A stretch of DNA of 64,000 bases. It comes from Streptomyces sp. SCSIO 30461. Its GTDB lineage: Bacteria > Actinomycetota > Actinomycetes > Streptomycetales > Streptomycetaceae. Position 1 is the stretch's first letter, and each line of letters starts with the position of its first letter. Under the pieces are notes generated by a model. That model ran no database searches. It saw only the letters and a program-made list of their open reading frames with translations, and was not told where the DNA came from. The stretch is taken from NCBI RefSeq assembly GCF_037023745.1, contig NZ_CP146101.1:7624501-7688500 (forward strand), written 5' to 3'. Below, one piece after another: positions 34,121-41,904 of the stretch. The translations under genes were made by a program, and so were the position numbers.

Positions 34121-35136
34121 TGAACAGTGTTCAGATCCGTTCAGCGGAACGTGCGCTGTCGGTGGGGACGTGGACGATCGTGGCGGGGGCGATGCTCTAC
34201 TCGATCCTCACCGTGACTCCGCTGGCGGCCCGGCACACTCCGGACGAGTGGGCGTGGACGGCTCCGATCCTGCCGCTGGTGGTGGATGCGGCGGTGGTCA
34301 TCGTGGTCAAGCTCGATGACGTCCTTGCTCGACTGGGCGGGCACGGCGGGCGGTGGCCGGTCGTGCTGCGGTGGATGACCGGGCTCATGACGTGGGCGCT
34401 GAACGTGGCCGACTCCGCACTGAAAAAGGACCTGGTGGGAGTGGCGGTTCACTCGGTCGCGCCACTGCTGCTGATCGTCACCGCTGAGACCGGACTCGCC
34501 TACCGCCGCGCCATCGCCGCCGCCCTGGTCGCGCTGGATGCCAAGCAGCAGGCGGAGCGGGAGCGGCGGGAGCAGGCGGCCCGAGACCGTGCCGAGCGGG
34601 CCCGTGCCGAGGCGCGGGAGGAGCGGGAGCACACGGCGATGCTGGCGCGTGAACAGCGTGAACACGAAGCCGCGCTCGTCCGTGAACAGGCTGAGCGTGA
34701 GGATGCCCGGCGCCGCGAGGAGACCGCCCGTGCGGACGAGGTGGCCCGGGTGGAGCGGGAGGCTCGTGAACGCCGTGAACACGAGCGTGAACAGCAGCAG
34801 CAGGAGCGTGAACGCCTGGAACACGCTGCTGAACAGCGGCGTGAGGCGGAGCGGCTGGAGCGTGAGGCGCAGGCGCGCCGGCAGGAGCAGGAGCGGGCGG
34901 AGCGTGAACGCCGTGAACGCGCCGCGCTGCTGTCCGGTGGTCCGGTGAACGAGAAGCTCGCCGAAGGCCGCGCCCGCCAGGTCGTGGGAGCGGCGTTCGG
35001 CGAGGGTCTGCCCGTGCGGACGGCTGCTGAGCTGTGTGGCTGGTCGGTGGGCTGGGTCTCCACCCGCTACCAGGAACTGCGCGATAACCACGCCACGACG
35101 GCCGGTGTGCCGGTGCTGGAAGGAGTCCAGTCGTGA
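34120..35136 (+). CDS. DUF2637 / SpdB-like membrane protein with coiled coil and C-terminal HTH-like segment
   Basis: A 338-aa protein of the DUF2637 group, linked to intramycelial plasmid spread (Spd). Residues about 15-125 hold four hydrophobic segments (WTIVAGAMLYSILTVTPLAA, PILPLVVDAAVVIVVKL). Residues about 140-275 are a continuous Arg/Glu/Gln coiled coil. The end carries an HTH-like AAELCGWSVGWVSTRYQEL that may contact DNA. ATG at 34120 forms TGATG with the previous stop; GTG at 34117 is possible. Unusually, Arg-Glu pairs in the coil are repeatedly written CGTGAA, producing ten GTGAAC hexamers in 302 bp. Confidence 0.85.
   Translation: MNSVQIRSAERALSVGTWTIVAGAMLYSILTVTPLAARHTPDEWAWTAPILPLVVDAAVVIVVKLDDVLARLGGHGGRWPVVLRWMTGLMTWALNVADSALKKDLVGVAVHSVAPLLLIVTAETGLAYRRAIAAALVALDAKQQAERERREQAARDRAERARAEAREEREHTAMLAREQREHEAALVREQAEREDARRREETARADEVARVEREARERREHEREQQQQERERLEHAAEQRREAERLEREAQARRQEQERAERERRERAALLSGGPVNEKLAEGRARQVVGAAFGEGLPVRTAAELCGWSVGWVSTRYQELRDNHATTAGVPVLEGVQS
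34649..34950 (+). repeat. Ten GTGAAC hexamers inside the DUF2637 gene
   Basis: GTGAAC starts at 34649, 34658, 34682, 34766, 34775, 34787, 34808, 34904, 34913 and 34945. Three times two copies are exactly 9 bp apart (GTGAACNNNGTGAAC). A reverse-oriented pair with the same 9-bp spacing occurs at 33983 and 33992, with another single GTTCAC at 34025. Confidence 0.8.
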
Positions 35137-35369
35137 AGCTCTCCCCGAACACCACCCCGGTCGAGCCTGCCGGGCTGCTGATCCGGCTGCACAACCAGGT
35201 CGGTGCGGCGATCGATGTCACCGGCGATCAGCGTGGCCAGACCCGCTGGGACTGCCACGGCTGCGGTGAACACTCCGAGCGTCCTGTACGGGACTGGTTG
35301 TGGAGTATCCGCACCACAGCGAACGACCACGCCAGCCGGTGCCGGGCCGCCTACCACCAGCTGACCTGA
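35133..35369 (+). CDS. Small AICE protein with Cys/His cluster, 78 aa
   Basis: No established family. A 78-aa protein with a possible zinc site formed by CHGCGEH and a later C-x-x-x-x-H (ASRCRAAYH). The N-terminal LLIRLHNQVGAAIDVTGDQR reads as a helix and turn. Start GTG at 35133 overlaps the preceding stop by 4 bp and the stop overlaps the next ATG (TGATG), so it is tightly coupled in the operon. Probably a DNA- or protein-binding accessory factor of transfer, inferred only from context. Confidence 0.75.
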   Translation: MKLSPNTTPVEPAGLLIRLHNQVGAAIDVTGDQRGQTRWDCHGCGEHSERPVRDWLWSIRTTANDHASRCRAAYHQLT

Positions 35370-35707
35370 TGGCCAGCCTGCCGGTCTATCGCTGGCGGCT
35401 CGCCCCGGACGGCTACGCCACCCGCCGCCAACTCCGCGCCCTCGGACTACGCCCGGGTGGCCAAGGCGTCGCCGCACAGCTCGAACGTCCCCGGCGGCGC
35501 CGGGGCCCGCTGGTCGCCTACCTCTACCGCGTCGACCGTGCCCTGCCCGTGCGGCCGATGACCGCGGCGAAGTGGGCGGCACTCGGCAAGGCGAACGCCG
35601 CCCAGCAGATCTGCCCGAACTGCCGCCTGGACGTCGGCTACCGCATCCCGCTCTCGCACGGCATGTGCGGAACCTGCATCCACCTTGAGGAACAGTGCGC
35701 TGCCTGA
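35369..35707 (+). CDS. RRQ-motif zinc-ribbon-like AICE protein, 112 aa
   Basis: Resembles the 'RRQRL motif-containing zinc-binding protein' type found in streptomycete AICEs. The motif region is YATRRQLRALGLRPGG and there are two C-x-x-C knuckles, CPNCRLDVGY and CGTC, that could hold one Zn ion. Basic overall, probably nucleic-acid-binding. ATG at 35369 overlaps the previous stop (TGATG). About 80 bp then separate it from the next gene, which has its own ribosome site. Confidence 0.78.
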   Translation: MASLPVYRWRLAPDGYATRRQLRALGLRPGGQGVAAQLERPRRRRGPLVAYLYRVDRALPVRPMTAAKWAALGKANAAQQICPNCRLDVGYRIPLSHGMCGTCIHLEEQCAA

Positions 35708-35785
35708 ACATCTGCAGGGCCCGACCACACGCCTCCACAGCACTGGTCGGGCCCCTCTATTACTCCCGAAGGGAGTGCCCTCAGC

Positions 35786-37384
35786 ATGACCGAAGTCAGC
35801 ACAGAACCGGTAGCCGCCCCGGCGGCCCCGACCCCGCCACCCGAACCGCCCACGAAGACGCCGCCCGAATCGGGCGTGGAGCACACGCCCGGGGGTTGGC
35901 CGGTCGCGCCGCTGGCCCTGTCGGGTGCGAACGCGACCGTCTCCACGATCGCCGCGGCCGGTCTAACCGGCGGGCCGATCGCCGCGGCGGTCGCCGCCAC
36001 CGGCATGGTCGTGTTCGGCTCCCTCGCCTCTTACCGCAGTCGCAACCCGCGTCCGAGGCAGGCCGCGCGCCGGGCCGCCGCGCGTACCGCGGCCCGCCAG
36101 CACGCCGCACGCCACCGCTCCGCCGGACTCAGCACGGCTGGGCGGAAGACCGGTTCAGCCGGTGCTCGTACCGCTGGCGGACCGGGCAAGGTGTCCGGTC
36201 AGAAGCGGCACGGACCGGGCTCCGGTTCGGGGCGCGGCGGGGCTGGTCAGGGCCGCTCCGGGGCGGGCAAGCACCGCGCTCCGGTGTCCCTGAATAAGCC
36301 CGCCGGGCTCAAGAGCGGCGGTCTCGGTGGTGCGGCGGGTGTGCTGTCCAAGGCGGGGCAGGTCAAGGCACTGCGTAAGGCGCAGAAGAAGGCCGGGGGC
36401 TCCCGTGCGCAGAAGCGGGAGCAGACGTCCGCGGCCCGGCGCGTCATAGCTGATGCTCGCCGCAACACCCCGAAGCCCGGCGCGAACAAGCCCGGTGCCG
36501 GCAAGGGGCGGGGTCGGTCGGCTGGTGTGGCGGGCCGGATGCTCGGGGGCGCGGGGCGCAAATCGCGTGCGGTGAAGCAGGCGGCCATTGCCAAGCAGCG
36601 AGCGCGCCGAGATGGGGCCACCGCGCGGAAGGTAGCCGACGGGCGTTCGAGCGTGCGGAAGGCGCCTGCCCGACAGGCCGCGCGGAAGGCGCTGCGCTGT
36701 TCCGCTGCCCGTTTCCACGGGCGCCGCGCTTTGGCCGCGCTGCTTGCGCTGCCGCTCGGTCTCCTCGGGTTCCTGGCGAGCCCGTTGGGCCGGAAGTTGG
36801 GCTTGGCCTGGCTGGTCCACCCCGGCCGGCGCCTGTTCCGGCGGCTGACCGGCGCGGCCCGCGAGGAGCGTGCCGAGCGCGATACGGCGATCCGCGAGGA
36901 ACAGGCCGCCGCAGAGGACGCGGCAGAGCAGGAGGCCGCCAAGGACGTCACGGACGGGCTGGGGGACCGGGTGGAGCGCCCGGCCGGACCCGTCCCGAAC
37001 CACACCGATCACACGTCGACCAGTAGTGAAGGAGAGCACGTGTCCGGGTTCCAGTTCGAAGAGCACGCCGCCGAGATGGAGCAGGCCGCCCAGTCCTACG
37101 ACCCCGAGGACGCCATGGAGATCCTGACCATGGTCGAGGGGCTCCCGGCCGCGCTCACGTCGGTGGCGAACGTGATGAAGACCCTCGCCGAGCGCGCCGA
37201 CTCCGAGTTCCCGCTGGAGAAGGAGGTCGCGGACGGCTTCAACGACATCTTCGGCGCCCTGATGTCCGCGGTCGCGGTCGCGGAGGACATGGGGCCGCTG
37301 TTCCGCCAGGCCCATGAGCAGGACATCGCCCGTCACGAGGACCCCCGCAACGGCCCCGAGGCCGAGAAGGGCTGGAACGTCTGA
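35786..37384 (+). CDS. Large basic AICE protein, histone-H1-like middle, unknown function
   Basis: A 532-aa protein with no firm family. The Pro-rich N-terminus is followed by a hydrophobic stretch (STIAAAGLTGGPIAAAVAAT). A very long Lys/Arg/Ala/Gly region (about 85-310) of histone H1 type follows, then a second hydrophobic segment (LAALLALPLGLLGFLASPLG), and an acidic helical C-terminal domain (about 415-532) that looks like the conserved functional part. It sits directly before the TraB-like gene (1 bp gap), so it may bind DNA at the membrane during transfer. ATG at 35786 has GAAGGGAG about 13 nt upstream. The lower-complexity middle makes similarity searches unreliable. Confidence 0.75.
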   Translation: MTEVSTEPVAAPAAPTPPPEPPTKTPPESGVEHTPGGWPVAPLALSGANATVSTIAAAGLTGGPIAAAVAATGMVVFGSLASYRSRNPRPRQAARRAAARTAARQHAARHRSAGLSTAGRKTGSAGARTAGGPGKVSGQKRHGPGSGSGRGGAGQGRSGAGKHRAPVSLNKPAGLKSGGLGGAAGVLSKAGQVKALRKAQKKAGGSRAQKREQTSAARRVIADARRNTPKPGANKPGAGKGRGRSAGVAGRMLGGAGRKSRAVKQAAIAKQRARRDGATARKVADGRSSVRKAPARQAARKALRCSAARFHGRRALAALLALPLGLLGFLASPLGRKLGLAWLVHPGRRLFRRLTGAAREERAERDTAIREEQAAAEDAAEQEAAKDVTDGLGDRVERPAGPVPNHTDHTSTSSEGEHVSGFQFEEHAAEMEQAAQSYDPEDAMEILTMVEGLPAALTSVANVMKTLAERADSEFPLEKEVADGFNDIFGALMSAVAVAEDMGPLFRQAHEQDIARHEDPRNGPEAEKGWNV

Positions 37385-37385
37385 C

Positions 37386-39500
37386 ATGACTGCCACCACT
37401 GCCGCAAAGAAGAGGAAGCAGGCGGACAGTGGCCCGGTGCTGGACTGGAGCGCTGGTCACGGACCCGTGACCGGCGCTCTGTCCGCGACCACCGGAGCCC
37501 TGGCCATCGCCACCACCGGCGCCGCCACCGGCATGCCCCCCTTGTGGGCCATGGCGGTCGGCGCGGCTGGCGCCCTCGGCCATACCGTGGCCGGGCTGAA
37601 GGTCCGCAACGCGGGCCGCACCCTCGCCTTCAAGGCCGCATCCTGGCTGGTCGGCGCAGGGTGGACCACATGGGCCATGACCACCGGCCCCCTGTCCTGG
37701 GCCGCGCTCGGTTCGCTGGCCACGATCGGCGTCGGCATGGGTGCCGGCGCCCGCTCCGTCGCCCTCTACGAAGAGGCCCGCGAGGAAGAGGCACTGGCCG
37801 CCGAGCGGCGCCAGATCGCCCAAGAGATGAGCGCGGAGCGGCGCCAGATCGCCGCGGAGTGGGTGGAGCGGATCCGCCGGATCTGCACCATCACCGTGCG
37901 CGTGCTGGCGGTGGAGATGTGGGAGACCGGCAACGGCTACTCCCTCGACCTCGAACCGCAGGGCGGCACCACCTACGACCGCATCGCCCAGCACTCCGCG
38001 GCCCTGTCCGCCGACGCGAAGCTGCCGCACGGCTGCACCGCCGCGGTCGGCCCCGGCGCCCACCAGGGCCGGGCCATCGTGGACGTCACCACCCGCAACG
38101 TCCTCGCCGAGGCGCGCACCTACCCGGAGGATTACACGCCGCTGTCGATCCTGACCGGCATCCCCTGGGGATTCCGCACCAACGGCGATGACGTGCTCGC
38201 CTACCTGCGCGAGCAGTGCGCGCTGGTCGTCGGGCCGACCGGATCGGGCAAGACGAACATGCTCCACACGATCCTCGCCGGACTCGCCCGCGCCGAAGAC
38301 GTCCTCACCTGGGTGATCGACCTGAACGCCGGATCGGCCGGTCTGCCCTGGGTACGCCCCGCCCTCGCAGGCGAGCTGAAACAAGGCGACGGCAATCCGG
38401 TGCGGCCCGGCGTGGACTGGCTCGCCGGTACGTACGAGGAGGCGCTGAAGCTGCTCGATGCGGCGATCGCCATCGGCCTGGCCCGCAAGCGCGGCTACCA
38501 GGAGCTGATGGCCAAGCACGACACCGACCTGTTGCCGGTGAGCGCGAAGATTCCGCAGATCATGCTGGTCATCGACGAGGGCGCGGAGATCCTGGTGTCC
38601 ACCGATCGGCGGATGAAGGAACTCGCCAAGCGCATCTTGGAGTTCATCCGCATGCACCGCTCCATGGGCGGACGCACGATCATCACCGCCCTCGGAGCGA
38701 CCGGCAGCGTGCTGGGCAATTTGATGATCCGCCGCGAGGCAAAGGTGAGGGTCGCCCTGACCGGTGGCGAGACCGAGGGCATGGACCTGTCGAAGATGTT
38801 CCCCGGCCGCCGTGGGCTGCGGGTGGATCAGGCGCCGTTCAAGGGCGCCGGGTTCATGGGCACCCCCGAATCCCCCGGGGCGCTGTTCAAGGCCTGGCGG
38901 ATCAAGCCGTCCCAGATCCGCGACATCACCATCGCCACCAGCGACCGGCGTCCGCGTCTGGACGCGGTGTCGGTGAACGCGGCCGGTGCGGACTACGCGC
39001 GGCGGTGGGACGCGGAGCGGACCACGTGGATGCGCGACCTCACCCCGGAAGCGACCGGCACCGAGCAGTCCGCGCCCGGTGCCGGGGGAGGGTTGAACCT
39101 GTCCGCCCACCGCACCGACCGCGCCGGGAAGGCGGGTGGGGACGATGATCTGTTGCGCCGGTTCCGTGAGGAGATCGACGCCCAGTTCGCCACCGCCCCC
39201 GACCCGGACGCCTGGCCCGCGTCCGCGGGGTTGAACCTGTCGGCGCTGCGCAAAGAGCCAGAGCAGGACAGCCCTGCGCAGCGGGCCGCGCTCGCCGTGC
39301 TCCTCGCGGCCGGGCCGGACGGCACCGGGGCATCCGCGATCGCCCGCGCGCTCACGGACGAGTTCGGCACGACTCGGCAGACGGTCGTGGGCTGGCTCAA
39401 GACGTGGGCCGACGACGGCACCGCCGTGCGGATCGGACAGGGCACCAAAGCCCGCTACGTCCACCGCGACCACACCCCCGAACCGCCCCCGGGCGAGTAG
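37386..39500 (+). CDS. traB: TraB-like FtsK/SpoIIIE conjugative DNA translocase
   Basis: The key transfer protein of actinobacterial conjugation, 704 aa. A hexameric FtsK-like pump that moves double-stranded DNA between mycelia. N-terminal membrane segments lie around residues 30-120, then a short coiled coil (AAERRQIAQEMSAERRQIA). Walker A is GPTGSGKT at 283-290 and Walker B VIDEGAEIL (Asp397, Glu398). The C-terminal winged helix (about 635-695; IARALTDEFGTTRQTVVGWL) is expected to read 8-bp-type repeats in clt, comparable to FtsK gamma. ATG at 37386 starts 1 bp after the preceding stop. The GACAAG array directly after its stop is the obvious candidate target. Confidence 0.92.
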   Translation: MTATTAAKKRKQADSGPVLDWSAGHGPVTGALSATTGALAIATTGAATGMPPLWAMAVGAAGALGHTVAGLKVRNAGRTLAFKAASWLVGAGWTTWAMTTGPLSWAALGSLATIGVGMGAGARSVALYEEAREEEALAAERRQIAQEMSAERRQIAAEWVERIRRICTITVRVLAVEMWETGNGYSLDLEPQGGTTYDRIAQHSAALSADAKLPHGCTAAVGPGAHQGRAIVDVTTRNVLAEARTYPEDYTPLSILTGIPWGFRTNGDDVLAYLREQCALVVGPTGSGKTNMLHTILAGLARAEDVLTWVIDLNAGSAGLPWVRPALAGELKQGDGNPVRPGVDWLAGTYEEALKLLDAAIAIGLARKRGYQELMAKHDTDLLPVSAKIPQIMLVIDEGAEILVSTDRRMKELAKRILEFIRMHRSMGGRTIITALGATGSVLGNLMIRREAKVRVALTGGETEGMDLSKMFPGRRGLRVDQAPFKGAGFMGTPESPGALFKAWRIKPSQIRDITIATSDRRPRLDAVSVNAAGADYARRWDAERTTWMRDLTPEATGTEQSAPGAGGGLNLSAHRTDRAGKAGGDDDLLRRFREEIDAQFATAPDPDAWPASAGLNLSALRKEPEQDSPAQRAALAVLLAAGPDGTGASAIARALTDEFGTTRQTVVGWLKTWADDGTAVRIGQGTKARYVHRDHTPEPPPGE

Positions 39501-39503
39501 CCC

Positions 39504-39651
39504 TTGTCGCTTGTCACCCACCCCCACACGAACACCCGCCCTCGGGGTGCTGTGGGGGTCGGAAACGGCTTGTGACCTGCGAGGCGACAAGCGACAAGAC
39601 AAGCAAGGCGACAAGACAAGCGACAAGCCGCACGACAAGTCAGACGACAAG
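39504..39651 (+). promoter_or_regulatory. Candidate clt: 12-bp-periodic GACAAG array
   Basis: GACAAG starts at 39586, 39598, 39610, 39622, 39634 and 39646, exactly 12 bp apart, with extra copies at 39593 and 39615. Two inverted copies (CTTGTC) sit at 39504 and 39511 directly after the traB stop. The location downstream of traB matches known clt loci of Streptomyces plasmids. Confidence 0.75.
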
Positions 39652-39712
39652 CCATCGGCGGGCAGCACCCACTCCGGGAGCTGCCCGCCAATCGTTTCCG
39701 GGAGGCCCGCTC

Positions 39713-39904
39713 GTGATCGTCACCCTGTCCGCCGTCGCCCTCTTCGGGCTCATCACCTTCGTCCTCATCCGCTCCCGCTACGTCGGCCCCGCCGCCGCGC
39801 TCGCGGTGTTCCTCTTCGGTTTCTTCACCGCCGACACCGGAGCCTCCACCGCCATCCGCTCCGCCATACAGGCCCTCATCAACGCCGCATCCAACATCAC
39901 CTAA
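39713..39904 (+). CDS. Small membrane protein (Spd-like), 63 aa
   Basis: A 63-residue protein with two hydrophobic segments (VTLSAVALFGLITFVLIRS; AAALAVFLFGFFTAD) and a short polar C-terminus. It is like the tiny spread proteins that accompany tra genes in Streptomyces plasmids, though no family motif identifies it. GTG at 39713 has GGGAGG 7 nt upstream. It lies between the repeat array and a larger Spd-like gene on the same strand. Confidence 0.75.
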   Translation: MIVTLSAVALFGLITFVLIRSRYVGPAAALAVFLFGFFTADTGASTAIRSAIQALINAASNIT

Positions 39905-39924
39905 CCCCGAAAGGAGGCACGGCC

Positions 39925-40428
39925 GTGAGCGAGACCGACACCCCGGCCGACTGGTGGCCGCGCATGAGCGACGCCGAGGCCAACGCCGAAGCCCGCCGCA
40001 TCATCAACGACATCTACCGCCCCACCCCGCCCCCGGCGCCCATCCCGACGTCCTACCGCGACACCACCGAGCCCCCGAGCGTCGGCGACATGCCGCCGGT
40101 CTGGCAGAACGACCACCGGATCGTGCCCGCATGGGCCGCCGGAACCGCCATCGCCTCCATCGGCATCGGCGCCGGCACCACCGGCATCGGCTGCGGCGTC
40201 TGGCTCGTGCTGAAGGGATTCGCCTCCATGAGCGTCACCGGCGTCGCCTGCATGGGCGTCCTCCTCTCCGGCATCGCCTTCGCGGCCTTGTCCATTGGTG
40301 CCGCGTTCGCCCGCGCCAAGCGCAGCGTCTCCAAGGCGGTCTACACCGGGCCGGTCACCAAGAACACCCACGTCACCACCCACACCCGAGGCACGTTCGC
40401 CCGCTCCCACACCCACCTGCACAACTGA
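39925..40428 (+). CDS. Membrane protein of the Spd type, 167 aa
   Basis: Predicted membrane protein. A Pro-rich cytosolic N-terminus (about 75 residues) precedes two hydrophobic segments (AGTAIASIGIGAGTTGIGCG; SVTGVACMGVLLSGIAFAAL). The C-terminus is rich in His/Thr (HVTTHTRGTFARSHTHLHN), a feature shared with SpdD-like spread proteins. GTG at 39925 has AAGGAGG 7 nt upstream. Placed between traB and replication genes as spd genes usually are. Molecular role unknown. Confidence 0.78.
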   Translation: MSETDTPADWWPRMSDAEANAEARRIINDIYRPTPPPAPIPTSYRDTTEPPSVGDMPPVWQNDHRIVPAWAAGTAIASIGIGAGTTGIGCGVWLVLKGFASMSVTGVACMGVLLSGIAFAALSIGAAFARAKRSVSKAVYTGPVTKNTHVTTHTRGTFARSHTHLHN

Positions 40429-40440
40429 CCAGGAGACAGC

Positions 40441-40956
40441 ATGACCACCGAGACCACCACGGTCGAACCCGCCCAGCTCACCCGCGAGGCGGCCGAAGCC
40501 ATCCGCGAGTTCAACCACCGCACCCTTCCCCGTTCTGGGGCTCCGGGATTGACGTACCCGGGGGAGGCGTACGACGCCATCGCGGCGCTGAAGGTCCTGG
40601 CCCAGCGGCTCCCGCAGGCCATCGAGCAGATCGGCACGGCGCTCGACGTCCTGAGCGCCCTCGGCCACCTGGGGTCTGCCGACGGCCAGGACCCGGCTCG
40701 GCACGTCGCCGCCACCCAGGACTTCCTGATCACCGGCATGGAACAGGCCCAGGGTCTCGCCCAGTGCCTGGATCTCGCGCACAGCGCCGTCAGCCCGCTC
40801 ACCTACAGCGGCCCCGAGAACGGCCCGGAGGAGGAGCCGTGCGGTGAGGGCATGTGCCAGTGCTACTGCGTCGGCGCCGGACACCCCTGCGGCTGCGACT
40901 GCCCGCACGACGACGACTGCGACTGCGACTTCTGCGAGGCCCGCGACCAGTACTAA
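40441..40956 (+). CDS. AICE protein with a ten-cysteine metallothionein-like tail, 171 aa
   Basis: Unrecognised family. Residues 1-125 are helical and acidic (LTREAAEAIREFNHRTLPRS, LGSADGQDPARHVAATQDFL). Residues about 134-166 hold ten Cys, many as C-x-C (CQCYC, CGCDC, CDCDFC), with His and Asp between them, ending ARDQY. A metal cluster or zinc structure is likely. ATG at 40441 with GGAGA upstream. A strong hairpin just after the gene separates it from the replication genes. Confidence 0.75.
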   Translation: MTTETTTVEPAQLTREAAEAIREFNHRTLPRSGAPGLTYPGEAYDAIAALKVLAQRLPQAIEQIGTALDVLSALGHLGSADGQDPARHVAATQDFLITGMEQAQGLAQCLDLAHSAVSPLTYSGPENGPEEEPCGEGMCQCYCVGAGHPCGCDCPHDDDCDCDFCEARDQY

Positions 40957-40962
40957 CTACGC

Positions 40963-41004
40963 CAAGGGCGGCCCCCACTCCGCCAAGAACCGGGGCCGCC
41001 CTTG
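40963..41004 (+). terminator. Hairpin between transfer and replication genes
   Basis: Perfect 13-bp stem CAAGGGCGGCCCC (40963-40975) with GGGGCCGCCCTTG (40992-41004), 16-nt loop, 6 nt after a stop. Could terminate the transfer operon or tune expression of the replication genes. Confidence 0.7.
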
Positions 41005-41041
41005 CCAGCCAGAACCCACCAAGGAACTGGAGACATCCAGC

Positions 41042-41902
41042 ATGACCCAACAGCCCCCCTCACGGGGAGAACACCTGCGTACCGCATTGACCCTGGCAGC
41101 CTCCGGCGTGCCCGCCATGCCGCTACGAGAGGGGAAAGTCCCCTTCGGTAACTGCCGCCGCTGCGCGGACAACGCCTGCGGCGGTCGGCCGAACATGAAG
41201 ACCCCCGGGCCATGTGCCTGCCCCCGGCCGTGCCACGCATGGGCCGCCGCAACCACCGACCCTGACATCATCGGTTCCGGCCCGTGGCGCCGGGCCTGGC
41301 TCACCGCGAGCGCGGTCGCCTACCACCCAGGCGGCGCCGGGCTCACCGTCGTCGACCTCGACAACGCCGACGCCATCGCGTGGGCCCGCGAGCACTTGCC
41401 CCCCACGCAGACCGTGCCCACCACCCGCGGTCAGCACTGGCTCTACCAGGGCGCCATGCAGTCCGCCAACGGCGTGCGACCCGGCGTCGACATCAAGTCC
41501 ACAATGGCCTACGCCCGCTGGCTCGGACCCGGCACCGGCACCGGCACCACGACCACCCTGCCGGACGCCGTTCGCGCGCTGGCCGTGAAGGAGCGCCGCG
41601 CAGTCCGACCGGCAGCCGCCACTGTGCCCGCGCCAGCCGCCAGCGGTGAGTGCCGCCACCGCACGCCCGCCTTCCTGGAACGCGGCATCGCCATGGCCGA
41701 GCAGCGCATCAACGGGGCGTCCAGCGGCATCCACGCGGCCGTGTACGCCACGTTCCTGGCCGTGCTCTCCACGCACGGCCGGTGCGGCTGCCTCACCGAG
41801 GACCACACCGCGCGGCTGTTCGCCGCCGCGCAGGCCAAGGGCGAAACCCCGCGGCACTGCGCCGACGCGTGGAACAACGCCCGCACGAGGTTGGGACTGT
41901 AG
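41042..41902 (+). CDS. Bifunctional DNA primase/polymerase (Prim-Pol)
   Basis: Replication priming enzyme of the AEP/Prim-Pol family, 286 aa. A Cys-rich insertion early on (NCRRCADNACGG, PCACPRPCHAW) is typical of streptomycete AICE members and may bind Zn. The catalytic D-x-D is in LTVVDLDNADAIAW, and VPTTRGQHWLYQ matches the conserved His strand. A C-terminal domain (about 200-286) contains IHAAVYATFLAVLSTHGRCG. ATG at 41042 with GGAG about 10 nt upstream. Paired with the P-loop protein that starts 2 bp after its stop. This defines the SLP1-like Prim-Pol class of AICE rather than the RepSA class. Confidence 0.9.
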   Translation: MTQQPPSRGEHLRTALTLAASGVPAMPLREGKVPFGNCRRCADNACGGRPNMKTPGPCACPRPCHAWAAATTDPDIIGSGPWRRAWLTASAVAYHPGGAGLTVVDLDNADAIAWAREHLPPTQTVPTTRGQHWLYQGAMQSANGVRPGVDIKSTMAYARWLGPGTGTGTTTTLPDAVRALAVKERRAVRPAAATVPAPAASGECRHRTPAFLERGIAMAEQRINGASSGIHAAVYATFLAVLSTHGRCGCLTEDHTARLFAAAQAKGETPRHCADAWNNARTRLGL

Positions 41903-41904
41903 CC

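Noticed and set aside
33983..34950. PhoP (PHO box) binding sites from GTTCAC/GTGAAC repeats
   Set aside because: PHO box direct repeats have 11-bp periodicity and lie in promoters. These pairs are 9 bp apart and inside coding sequence.
37239..39668. 809-codon minus-strand open frame antisense to traB
   Set aside because: Composition is that of a shadow frame and the plus strand shows intact Walker motifs and a winged helix.
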